From positions 1 to 64,000 of the forward strand of contig QXCR01000140.1 in assembly GCA_004380135.1 (NCBI GenBank): DNA of 64,000 nt. Direction: 5' to 3'. The first letter of the stretch is position 1, and every line of letters begins with the position of its first letter. Of the stretch, positions 52,724-62,518 are shown in pieces. Source of the stretch: Stemphylium vesicarium. Its lineage: Eukaryota > Ascomycota > Dothideomycetes > Pleosporales > Pleosporaceae. A program made the translations under genes and the position numbers. Below the pieces are notes generated by a model, which was given only the letters and a program-made list of their open reading frames with translations, made no database searches and had not been told where the DNA came from.

Positions 52724-54442
52724 ATGGCATCCAACCACAAAGATATTGACCTTATACCTGGCACCGAGATCGTCAACGATGACGGTACAGCGAAGAAAGT
52801 ACTCATTCCGGGGCCTTCCTCTGATCCACGAGACCCTCTGAACTGGAGTCGGAGATGGAAACGTATGTCCTTTACAAGCTGAAGGATTTCATCCATGCTA
52901 ACAGATTTTAGTCATGGTAATGGCCTCGCAATGGCTCTTTACCTGGATCTCCGTTACTGGGGCTTTATCGATCGCCCCAATGTTCCCTCTTCTCGGTGCC
53001 GAGTTCCATCTGAACAACGATCAATTAGCTATGCTGACGGGAATTACCGTCATTACGCTTGGATTTGCCAACTTCATCATTGTGCCGCTTTCAAACATCT
53101 TCGGCCGTCGGGCCGTGAGCCTTGTGTTCTCTGTACTGATCCTGTTGACGTGTGTGTGGCAGGCGATGGCCACTAGTCACCATAGCTTGCTGGCAGCGAG
53201 AGCTGTGAATGGTCTCGTTTGTGCGACGAGTGAGAGCATTCCGGTTCAGATGATTGCGGACGTTTTTTATCTACATGAACGCGGGCTTTGGACTGGCGTC
53301 TACTTGTAAGTAGCGCTGATTTTATGCATTCGACAATGTGTTTTGACGAACATACCAGCATGGGATACTTCATGGGCGCCTTTCTTGGCCCCATCATGGC
53401 GGGTTCCATCGCAGCTCATCATGGCTGGCAGTCATTCTTCTGGCTCGAAGCGGCGCTGTCTGGCGTCTCAATCGTTCTCATTGCACTTACGTTCCCGGAA
53501 ACCAAATACCATCGCGGCAATGCTGCGGTTGCGAGTAACACCTCCATACTCATCGAAAGCGTTGATGCGAACAATCCGATCCAGGTTCGGCCCGAGAAGC
53601 AAGCCACACATGCCGCTGCCGAAGATTCAGAGGGGACCTCAATGGACACGATCCCCACAACGAAGGGCCGCCCATCTCGAGCACAATTCATGCCCTTTCA
53701 AAGGCCTGAATCAAGGTGGAAGATGTTCATCGTTCGCGATACTTGGACTCCCATCAAAGTTTTCTTCAACCCCATCATCCTGTGGGCAGGACTGATGCTA
53801 GCGGGGCCCGCTGATCTCGTGCTCTTCTTCAACATCTCCGAATCCCCGATACTCGCAGCACCACCCTATCTTTTCAGGCCGGATCAAGTTGGATACACGA
53901 ACTTCGCATTCGCCGTTGGGGCTCTTATCGGCCTCGCCACAGCGGGCCCGTACTCTGACTGGGTCGCGGCCCGTGCAACACGCAAGAATGGCGGCGTGCG
54001 GGAAGCCGAGATGCGACTTCCAGCGCTCTGGATCTACCTGGTCGTGACCATGCTTTCGTTGATCCTCGGAGGTCTCGCATACCAGCGTCAATGGGCGTGG
54101 GGCCACATCGTTGTCTGGGGCTATGGCTTTGCGGGGCTCAGCGTCACGACAGTACCCACCATCTGCATCGCCTACGCCATCGACTGCTACAAGCCGATAT
54201 CCGGAGAGATCATGGTCGTTGCAACGGTGTGCAAGAACTTCATCGCCTTCTCATACAGTTACTGGGTGTTTGACCTCGCGCACGAGAGCAAGAATGGGTG
54301 GATCACCCCGGCCATGGTCATCTTTGCTTGCACCATGGGGCCGGCCCTCTTCGCCTTTCCCCTGTACTATGGTCTGGGCAAGAGGATCAGGAGGTGGACT
54401 AAGGACAGTGATGTGCATCGCATGGAGGAGATTATTCAGTAG
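52724..54442 (+). CDS. MFS transporter, polyamine/multidrug (DHA1) type
   Basis: Three exons: 52724-52862, 52912-53305, 53359-54442, with introns of 49 and 53 bp; 538 aa. Hydrophilic N-terminus with PGPSSDPRDPLNWSRRWK, the DP.NW.....K signature of fungal DHA1 transporters, then helices: VTGALSIAPMFPLLGAEFHL, GITVITLGFANFIIVPLSNI, FGRRAVSLVFSVL (motif A), AARAVNGLVCATSESIPVQM, and the antiporter motif C-like MGYFMGAFLGPIMAGSIAAH. A long cytosolic loop (~residues 240-300) separates the two six-helix halves. Such proteins export polyamines, drugs or metabolites with H+ antiport. The SDR gene starts 450 bp downstream on the same strand; a joint role (modify and export) is possible but unproven. 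Confidence 0.9.
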
Positions 54443-54892
54443 CTGGAAGCCCTTGATACTCGCGGGAAGCATCGGGGAATTGGCGCGAAAGAAATGATAC
54501 ATGCTGTATCATCTGAATTCACAATCTATCAACTGCTTTATGAAGAAAAACGTTACTCATGCGTCGTGAAGTGTAGTAGCCCTGTATGTGGCGATGACGG
54601 TGGTGGTGAGGACCCTCGGGGCATCATAATCATCCCTGTCGGTAATGCAGTTCTCAAAATCGAGCTCAAGAAACAGGAGGCAGTCGGCAATCCAGAATGG
54701 AACGCGTCAACAATTCGCGGTCATGGTGTTTGAGCGTTCAGAAATAGACTCGCGCCTTGTGGATCCGCAAAATACGCTAACCCTTGACGTCATTCGGAGT
54801 TTTCTAGCATTGTCCGTCGCCCACTGTAGCACCAACATCTTGTCACCCACCCCGGCACGCTTAAACGACGACTAATCCAACCTTAGTCCACT
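54443..54892. other. intergenic between co-oriented MFS and SDR genes
   Basis: 450 bp holding the MFS 3' UTR and the SDR promoter. Confidence 0.5.
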
Positions 54893-55779
54893 ATGTCTAT
54901 CTCGTCTCTCCAAGACAAAGTCGCCATAGTCACCGGCTGCAGTTCCGGCATTGGCCTCGCAACCACGCGCCTCTTCCTTGAGCGGGGCGCTTCCGTCTTC
55001 GGCATCGACATTGGCGCGCAGCCCCAGAAGCTCGCTGAGGAATTCTCAACCTTTGCCTTTTACCAGGCCAACCTCACCGACTCTCAGGCTGCCGAGCATG
55101 CTGTAGCCAAGTGCATTGGAAAGCACAATCGCATTGATGTTCTGGTCAATTGCGCCGGTGTGAGCGACGGCTGGAGTAGCGCCGACACGATCCATGACGA
55201 AGAATGGGAAAGCGTCATGGCCATCAACTTGACGGTTCCCATCCGTATGATGAAGGCAGTGCTGCCCGCCATGAAAGAGCAGAAGAAGGGCGCAATCGTC
55301 AACGTGTCTAGCAAAGCCGGTACATCTGGAGCGAGTGCGGGTATCGCGTATACAGCCAGCAAGCATGGCCTGGTAAGTCAATGACAAAGTAGCCCTCACA
55401 ACCCTTCGATACTGATACAACAGCAGGTTGGCGCAACCAAGAACGTCGCATGGCGTTTCCACAAAGAAGGTATCCGGTGCAATGGTGTTCTGCCTGGCGG
55501 TGTCGCAACCAACATTGCGTCTTCGGTGCAGATGGAGCATTTTGATTCGGCAGGTTTCAATGCATTTTTGTAAGAGTCTTCCCTCTCCCTTTTGGTGACA
55601 TGACTGACTCCAACAGCCCTATCGTGCAGCTGCATGTCTCCAAGGATAGTGAGGGCACACCGGTGCCGTACATTGGCGTTGACGATGTTGCGCGCGGCAT
55701 CGCTTTTCTTGCTTCGGATGAGTCGCAGATGATCAACGGCGCCATGATACCCATCGACAACGCGTGGTCTACCATATAG
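54893..55779 (+). CDS. short-chain dehydrogenase/reductase (classical SDR)
   Basis: Three exons: 54893-55372, 55427-55569, 55617-55779, with introns of 54 and 47 bp; 261 aa, standard length. Rossmann start VAIVTGCSSGIGLATTRLFL (TGxxxGIG, residues 14-21), acidic residue after strand 2 (GIDIG) pointing to NAD(H), DVLVNCAGVSDG (NAG motif), GAIVNVSSKAG with the catalytic Ser and IAYTASKHGL with Tyr and Lys, then GIRCNGVLPGGVATN. The C-terminus DVARGIAFLASDESQMINGA is typical. At intron 1 a tandem CAGCAG acceptor allows one extra Gln; the second CAG gives the family-like HGLVGATKNVAW. Substrate unknown. Confidence 0.93.
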
Positions 55780-57391
55780 CGCGACTTGATATAGTCTCAT
55801 CTCGCTACATGCCGTTTTTGCCTTGATATAGTAGTCGTTCCGAATACCACACATTGCGATTGGTTTCAGCTTCTGCACGACTACCTCAAATCAGAGTGCA
55901 TGAGCTGATGTCTTCAGGATTACAGCAATGAGGGGTTCTTCAAGCTTAATATCGGAATAACTAACCGGATTCGCTGACACCGCATATTCACAGTTGGTCA
56001 GAAGGCGCACCCGACAAAGACAGAGTACTGCTACCTCTGTTCTTAGGGTCGCGAATGGCCCTTGAACCAGCGACTACATCTCGAGCAAGCAAGTTACTAC
56101 CGTTGTATCCGAATTAGACTAAGCTTTTCGATATCACGGTTTGATTGGATGTGCAGTAGCGAGGCGTCGTGGAGACTGCATTCTGTTCATGCCCGAAGGC
56201 GGGGCGTGATAACGCGAAAGAGCCCGGACAACGAAGGGTGTTTCTGCTAAGCGAGGGAAAGTGTAACGAGTGCAGTAAAGTTGACGAGAGCGACAGGGTA
56301 CTTGAGAGGTCACCGTAACCGATGTAAACGTTTCCACCCCTTCCGCGCCGCCACCAATACTTCTTGGATTGTGCAGCGGACAAGCATGCTAGCTGTCTGC
56401 CATATCTGTCTTGGACCTCGTCGCAACGAAACCGCGAAACCCGACATCAACGCCTCGCCCAGTACCTCCGGTCGAAATGGATCCGAAGGTGTGTGTGATA
56501 CGCTGCCGCTCTGTTGGATCCAGTCAAAGGGTCGTGATTCGGGTGTAAGCGCGCGGGCCAAGGGAATGCCACCGAAACCCACGAGCCAGGGTGGCCTAAT
56601 CGCTGTCGCCAAACCCTCATGAGACTTCTCAGGATGCGTTCAACCACTTGTATATGGTGACCGAAGTCCAGTTGCTCCAGAATCAGCAGGCCAGCACATC
56701 GCCATGTCTCCATCGGTCGACAAACCAGAACTTTCTATCGTAGATCTTGGTCCAGGAATCAAAAGCATGTGATGGAGATGACAGAGACACAGGCCTGCGA
56801 TGCCGCGCGCAGATATTGCTTCTTCTACGACTGCATACCCGTCGACCTACAGCGCGACGTGGTAAAAGCCACAGATAACGGCTTCGGTCTAGCGAGTCGT
56901 TCCTTGACCGTGCTGGCCGACAGAAGAGGAACTTGGACCTATTTCCCCTCTCAGCAGTCAGTCGTGACCGGATCTCCGGAATTCCTTCCAATCGTCAGCC
57001 GTGTTTCCTGCTAGCCACTAACCCGGTTCAAGTGTGGCTTGGTCTGGGCACCAATCAATCTCTGCACTAGGCACAACCGACCCCATGGGGTGTAATCCCC
57101 GCATCTTGGCTCTTGTGATGGTCTGCGCCCACGCTGGGCGTCCCTGTGTGACTTGTTTGCTGGACTGATTCCAAGAAATTTCGGGCCAGTAATGGCCGAA
57201 GGTACAACATATATCTACCCAATACTCACATCCCTTGTAAGTGTCAGCACCGTTCTTTGCCCTCCTTTCTTTCTCACCAGCATCGCTTGGTTGGCTCGCA
57301 TTGTGAGTCTCCATCGTATCGCATCAGTCCTCCGGTCGACTCGAGCGGACAACGGCTATAACCGCCTTTGGCCGATACCACAATTGCCACG
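55780..57391. other. intergenic 1.6 kb
   Basis: No supported gene. Short frames at 56310-57014 on both strands read locally like protein but start with TTG, overlap and have no family features. May hold a decayed gene that I cannot identify. Confidence 0.4.
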
Positions 57392-59158
57392 ATGCAACGA
57401 CACGGCTCCTACGATGGCGGCGTTCACTACACGCAGCAGCAGCTCGTCGAGGCTGCGGTCGCCACCTCTGAGGCTGAGGTCCAGCTGCCACGTGGGGAGC
57501 TCTTCAAACGCTATCGGCCCGCCGCCATCTATTCTGCGCTGTTATCTGTGGCCTTGGTAATGGAGGGCATGGATGTCGGGCTCATCAACAACTTCTTCGC
57601 TCATCCCGCCTACCGTAACAAGTTTGCCAACGATATCAACGCGGATGGCGAAAGGGTTGTGTCGACCCAATGGCAAACGATCATTGGGGCTGGAAACAAT
57701 GTTGGGTCTATTCTCGGTCTGCTAGTCAATGGTTACCTCCAGTCTCGCTTCGGTTCCCGCAGGGTGTACTTGGTGAGTCTCTTGGTCACAACATGATCTG
57801 AAAGTCGCTAATCACACGTTTTTTTAGGGCGCAATGGTACTCATGGCAGCCACCATCTTCATTCTTTTCTTCGCAGAAAATGTCGAGATGCTCCTTGTCG
57901 GTAACATCTTGTGTGGTATCCCCTGGGGTATCTTTCAAACCCTTACTACTGCCTACGCTGCCGAAATCGCCCCCACCGCTATGCGTGGCTACCTGACCGC
58001 CTGGGTGTCTATGTGCTGGGGTGCAGGCTCCTTCCTAGCCGCAGGTGTGCTTAAAGGCACGATCGAAATCACAAGCGACGCCGGATGGAAGATTCCCTAC
58101 GGGCTCCAGTGGATGTGGATCCCATTTCTTTTCCTCGTTGCCTGGTTCGCTCCCGAGTCGCCGTGGTACCTCATTCGCCGCGGCAAGATCGAAGAGTGCG
58201 AGAAGAGCCTGTACCGCCTGGCCGCCCCAGGACACTACACCGAGCAGACGATGCGGGAGACACTTGCCTTCATGAAGCACACCAATGAAATGGAAAAGCT
58301 TGAATCCGAGAACGCTAGTTATGCTGACTGCTTCCGCGGCGAGAACAAGCGCCGCACGATGATTGTCTCCATGGCCTGGGTTATCCAGATCTTCAATGGC
58401 CAGTCCATCACCAACTATGCCGCACAAATGCTCCGTGCCATTGGTATGAGCGCTGAAAACGCCTTCAGCTACACCATGGGTATCCAGTCAGTCAACATCT
58501 TCGCCACTGCGATCGCTATCTACCTCATGGGCATAGTCGGCCGCCGTACATTTTACCTTTATGGATCCTCGTCCATCGGTTTCTGCATGCTCATCGTCGG
58601 CATCATGGGCTTTGCCGTACCAGATCCCAAGGACGTTGCCATCCCCGTTGCAGTTTTCCTCATCTTCGTCCAGATCGCTTTCAAGATCTCTCTCGGCCCG
58701 ACCACCTATGTCATTGTGGGCGAGATGGCTTCGTCTCGTGTCCGGGCTCAAACCATCGTCATTGGCCGCTCCCTCTACGTCTGCGGCCAGATTGCCGTCC
58801 AGCAGCTCAACCCCCGTATGCTCAACAACGACCCTACAGCATGGAACTGGGGTGCAAAGACGGGCATGTTTTACTTTGGCTTTTGTCTGCTCTGGGTCAT
58901 CTGGATCTTCTTCTACCTTCCTGAGACCAAGGATCGATCCTTTGCGGAAATCGATTACCTCTTCAAGAAGAAAACACCCGCCCGCCAGTTTCGCACTGCT
59001 ACCGTCGACTGTAAGTTCCAAGCGCTCCCCCTTCATGACCACTGTCGCTTCGACATGACTAACTCTTCTTCGCAGTGTTTGAGTTCACGCCAGAGGAGAA
59101 AGATGAGTATGTTGGTGAGAAGAATGCAATGCAGGGTACGACCAGAGAGGTTGTATGA
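57392..59158 (+). CDS. MFS alpha-glucoside/maltose-type permease
   Basis: Three exons: 57392-57772, 57828-59010, 59076-59158, with introns of 55 and 65 bp; 548 aa. I start at ATG 57392 (MQRHGSYDGGVHY); upstream the frame opens only with TTG. Sugar-porter family: ALVMEGMDVGLINNFFAHPA (helix 1), NVGSILGLLVNGYLQSRFGS and RRVYLGAMV (motif A across the splice), GIPWGIFQTLTTAYAAEIAP, MRGYLTAWVSMCWGAGSFLA, PESPWYLIRRGKIEECEKSL, IQIFNGQSITNYAAQMLRA, VGRRTFYLYG, YVIVGEMASSRVRAQTIVIG and LPETKDRSFAEIDYLF. These features match fungal H+-coupled alpha-glucoside (maltose) permeases. The short last exon supplies the cytosolic tail FEFTPEEKDEYVGEKN. Confidence 0.92.
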
Positions 59159-59577
59159 TCAATGCAGAGGTCGGTAGTGTTTCTTGACAGAGTTACGATA
59201 GATGAGGGTTGTGATTATTGGCGCAGAGTACCTGTGCAATAGAACATCTCAGTTTGCCGTGGAATCGCGCTTGTGTCTCGTGAAGCACCGCCTCGGGCCA
59301 TGATTTAGTGATGCTTTCGCTTCGTGATGTAGCATGTGAAAATTCCGTTAATAACCAAGTGATCTGGTGGTAAAAACCCATAGGCTCGTAGGCACCCTTC
59401 GCGTCCTGTCTTTTTTGAGTGAAAATCGAGACACGTGGTTCATATCGTGTCGCGACGCGCACCTGTAGAATGGTAATGGGAGGGGCCCTGCTGATAGTTA
59501 GCGTGCGCGGGGCGACTGCGCCAGGAACCCCCGAGCTTCCGCGCACCGCCCCAAGACTCCCTGCATCCTGAACTCCC
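59159..59577. other. intergenic
   Basis: 3' region of the permease and promoter of the HET gene; nothing else seen. Confidence 0.5.
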
Positions 59578-61587
59578 ATGGAATTAGACACCACACCACA
59601 AGCCAGCGCCTCAGCCTATCCGAGCTCCCTTGACGAAACTTCAATTCGTCTTCTCCGGTTTTCACAGTCCGAAGATGGCGTCTTCACCGGCAAGCTGCAG
59701 AAGTTCCCAATCGCGGGCGCACCTCACTATTACGCGGCCAGCTATGTGTGGGGTGAGCGCAAGTACACTGGAGCAAAGATCCGTCTGAAAAATGGAAGCC
59801 TTCGCGTACTCGATGGCCTTATCCCATTCCTAGACATGGTGATTCGCCATGGCGACTTCAAAGCCTCCGATTACTGGTGGATCGACTCCCTGTGCATTAA
59901 TTTGGAGGACAGTCGAGAACGCGAGAAGCAGGTGCGGATTATGGCAGACATTTACAAAAAAGCCAAAAGGGCGATCATATGGTTGGGCGAAGGAACAGAA
60001 AATGGCAGCGACTGCACCGACGCAGTCGACTTCCTGCATTACCTTTCCACTCTGCAAATCGCTTTCAATGGGGACGATGTTGCTATGCGCAACAAGCTCG
60101 AGAATCCTCAGTTCACTGAAAAATGTGCTGCTGTCAGTCACCTGCTAGCTAGGCCGTGGTGGACGAGAGTGTGGACTCTGCAGGAGTTTGTCCTACCCAA
60201 GGAAGCAAAACTCTATTGCGGCATGGCGAGTATCAGCCGTGGAAGGTTCAAAAGCGCAATCTACAGTATCTTCCTTTGCAGCACTATCAGCAAAGAGTTC
60301 GAACATGAGCTTGTACCGCGGAAGCTCTTCGATGGAGCGTTCAATCGTCGTCGCATCCATCAATGGCATACCAAACCAGCGTCAATCGGGATTAATTTGA
60401 TTGCCATCATGGCCTACTTGGGCAATCATTCTGCCACAGACAGCAGAGATCGCATATACTCCGTCCTTGGCTTAATAACCGAACAAGACCGAGAGCTCAT
60501 AGGCCCCGCCGAGTACGCCACCGAGACCGCGCATCAGTTTGCGAGGCTTGTTCGGTCTTTCTGGAAAACCTACAGCTCGCTAGACATCGTCTGCTTTGCG
60601 CACTTGTTCTGTCGCAACGCCGCGGCAAGAGACCCGGGTAGGGATAACGCAGCGCCCACATGGGCCCCAGACTGGAGGACGACGATCGACTTCGCCTCTC
60701 CCGTACCGCTCATGGCAAGCCAGAGCGCGTGTGAACATATTGGAAACTTCAGACCGCTGCGATCGACGAGGTGGAAAGCAATTTATGATGCTCCTGGGAT
60801 AAATTTGAGGAAAGAAGCGAACATTACGTTCTCTGACAGCCTGCGGAAGCTGCATTGCAACGGGGTCGTGTTGGGTACGATACGTGGGCTTGGGGGGCTT
60901 GACGAGCAGGAATTACGCTGCCAGAGCTTTGTCTGTAAAGAAGCTGGCCACAATCTGGTGCAGTCAGGGCCAGATCCGCATAGTACTCCTAAGAGCTCCA
61001 AATCGTCCATGGAACTACTCGAAGCCATAGGCCGCTCCCTGGTCGTCGACCGCCAGGACAAATACCTATGCTTCCAAGCGCCGGACCAATACATCACCGA
61101 CTTCCTCTTCCTTTGCCGCGCATGCATCGACGGCGAATTGGTTGATTGGAGCTTCTCAACATGGTTTGAGCAAAACCGGCAGCTTTTCTTTCGCAACATG
61201 ACCCTCGAAGATCTTGTGAGTCAGGTACCTACCGAGTTCGAGACCACACCACCGACACTTCATCGGCCATCCTCACATCCCATGTATCAAATGAACGACA
61301 AACTCGATACCTTCCTCTCGCGCTTCCACGATACCGTTCGAAAGAAGGCACGTCGGTTGATGGTGGTAGATCAGGGCTACGTGGGTGTTGCACCGTGCCG
61401 CACTAGGCTGGGCGACGTCGTTGCTGTTTTGTTTGGATGTAGCATTCCGCTTGTTCTGAGGAGGGAGGCGGAGCGAGATGCGTGGCAGGTTGTGGGCGAG
61501 GGCTTTGTGTATGATTACATGAATGGCGAGGTTGAAGATCAGGTAAAGAGTGGGAGGCACAGTGTGCGTCGGTTGATGCTCGTGTAG
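59578..61587 (+). CDS. HET-domain protein (heterokaryon incompatibility-like)
   Basis: Single exon, 669 aa. HET domain in the N-terminal half: IRLLRFSQ, YYAASYVWGERKYTG (motif 1, usually YALSYxWG), WWIDSLCINLEDSREREKQV then MADIYKKAKRAIIWLG (motif 2), and PWWTRVWTLQEFVLP (motif 3, usually W..R.W.VQE). Then DSRDRIYSVLGLI and APTWAPDWR, common in long HET proteins. The C-terminus has GDVVAVLFGCSIPLVLRR and GEGFVYDYMNGE, the standard closing motif. No STAND or ankyrin partner domain. HET domains trigger cell death on non-self recognition in some fungi, but most genomic copies are uncharacterised. Fully intact, in contrast to the pseudogenes near it. Confidence 0.93.
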   Translation: MELDTTPQASASAYPSSLDETSIRLLRFSQSEDGVFTGKLQKFPIAGAPHYYAASYVWGERKYTGAKIRLKNGSLRVLDGLIPFLDMVIRHGDFKASDYWWIDSLCINLEDSREREKQVRIMADIYKKAKRAIIWLGEGTENGSDCTDAVDFLHYLSTLQIAFNGDDVAMRNKLENPQFTEKCAAVSHLLARPWWTRVWTLQEFVLPKEAKLYCGMASISRGRFKSAIYSIFLCSTISKEFEHELVPRKLFDGAFNRRRIHQWHTKPASIGINLIAIMAYLGNHSATDSRDRIYSVLGLITEQDRELIGPAEYATETAHQFARLVRSFWKTYSSLDIVCFAHLFCRNAAARDPGRDNAAPTWAPDWRTTIDFASPVPLMASQSACEHIGNFRPLRSTRWKAIYDAPGINLRKEANITFSDSLRKLHCNGVVLGTIRGLGGLDEQELRCQSFVCKEAGHNLVQSGPDPHSTPKSSKSSMELLEAIGRSLVVDRQDKYLCFQAPDQYITDFLFLCRACIDGELVDWSFSTWFEQNRQLFFRNMTLEDLVSQVPTEFETTPPTLHRPSSHPMYQMNDKLDTFLSRFHDTVRKKARRLMVVDQGYVGVAPCRTRLGDVVAVLFGCSIPLVLRREAERDAWQVVGEGFVYDYMNGEVEDQVKSGRHSVRRLMLV

Positions 61588-62518
61588 ACTCCGAGGCCAC
61601 TATCCACGGAACACGGTCGTGAATCGTCAGCGCCTTTCACCACGGACTGCCGTCCGAATTCTCTTTTTTGCGCTCGTCATAGGGGGTTGCATTGACCGTC
61701 CACGGAATACCGGTCATAAATCGTGGAAGCCAAGTCGCGGGCAGAGCTCATGTGCGCAATCGGTTCCGGGGTTACAGCTCAGCATCGTTGGACATGAAAC
61801 CACGAAGAGATTTTGACCAACACACTTCAAGGCTGCGGCTCGGCGATGTTGCACCGTATCACAAAGTATCACACGTGGCAGCTCGGAAATTTGTGATGAC
61901 GCTTCGGCTGTTGCGAGCCTGTGGATGTGCTCTCAGGTGCCTTTCGCGCAAGAGGCTGCGCGTTGACCAGGGGCCGTTTTCGCACGTCGTACTATCGTCT
62001 CTCTGCCCCCTCGCACTCGGACTCGCACTTGGATTCGCCTAGTATCACCTTACGCTGCAACGTGCATGTAGAATATGCCCCACGGCATGTCAATTACTAG
62101 TTGTGTCATTACAAGGATTCCGACCAAAGAAGCTTGCGTCTAAAGAGGCTGAGCAGATCAAACGAAATTATACTGGGCTTCACAGAATTTTCTGAGGGAA
62201 AGTTAGTGATGCGGTGGAAAAGTAGCAATTCCCCGGCCATTGAACGGGGTGTAAATACGCGAGCAGAAGCCGTTCCGACTCGGGTCATCCGGAGCCCCAC
62301 AAAGTAGGTACTACTACCGCATTTGGTAAATCACGACTGGTTCTTGCAAAGCTATGGTTAGCACCATGAACGCGTCTCTCTCTATAGAGGCAAAGAGACG
62401 TACGCTGTTTCCAACAACCGGTCTATTTTACTCCTATATAACAGAAGGCGCTGATATCGGTTCATTCTAGTATCTTCAGCTTCATCTTCTACTTCTTTCA
62501 TAACGGGCTGCAAACGTA
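61588..62518. other. intergenic, with an imperfect ~28 bp direct repeat
   Basis: No supported gene. An imperfect direct repeat (TCCACGGAA..CGGTC.T.AATCGT) occurs at 61601-61627 and 61697-61724. Confidence 0.45.

Noticed and set aside
56310..57014. Short frames on both strands upstream of the alpha-glucoside permease
   Set aside because: No ATG in the best one, overlapping alternatives, and no recognisable motif; a decayed gene cannot be excluded.
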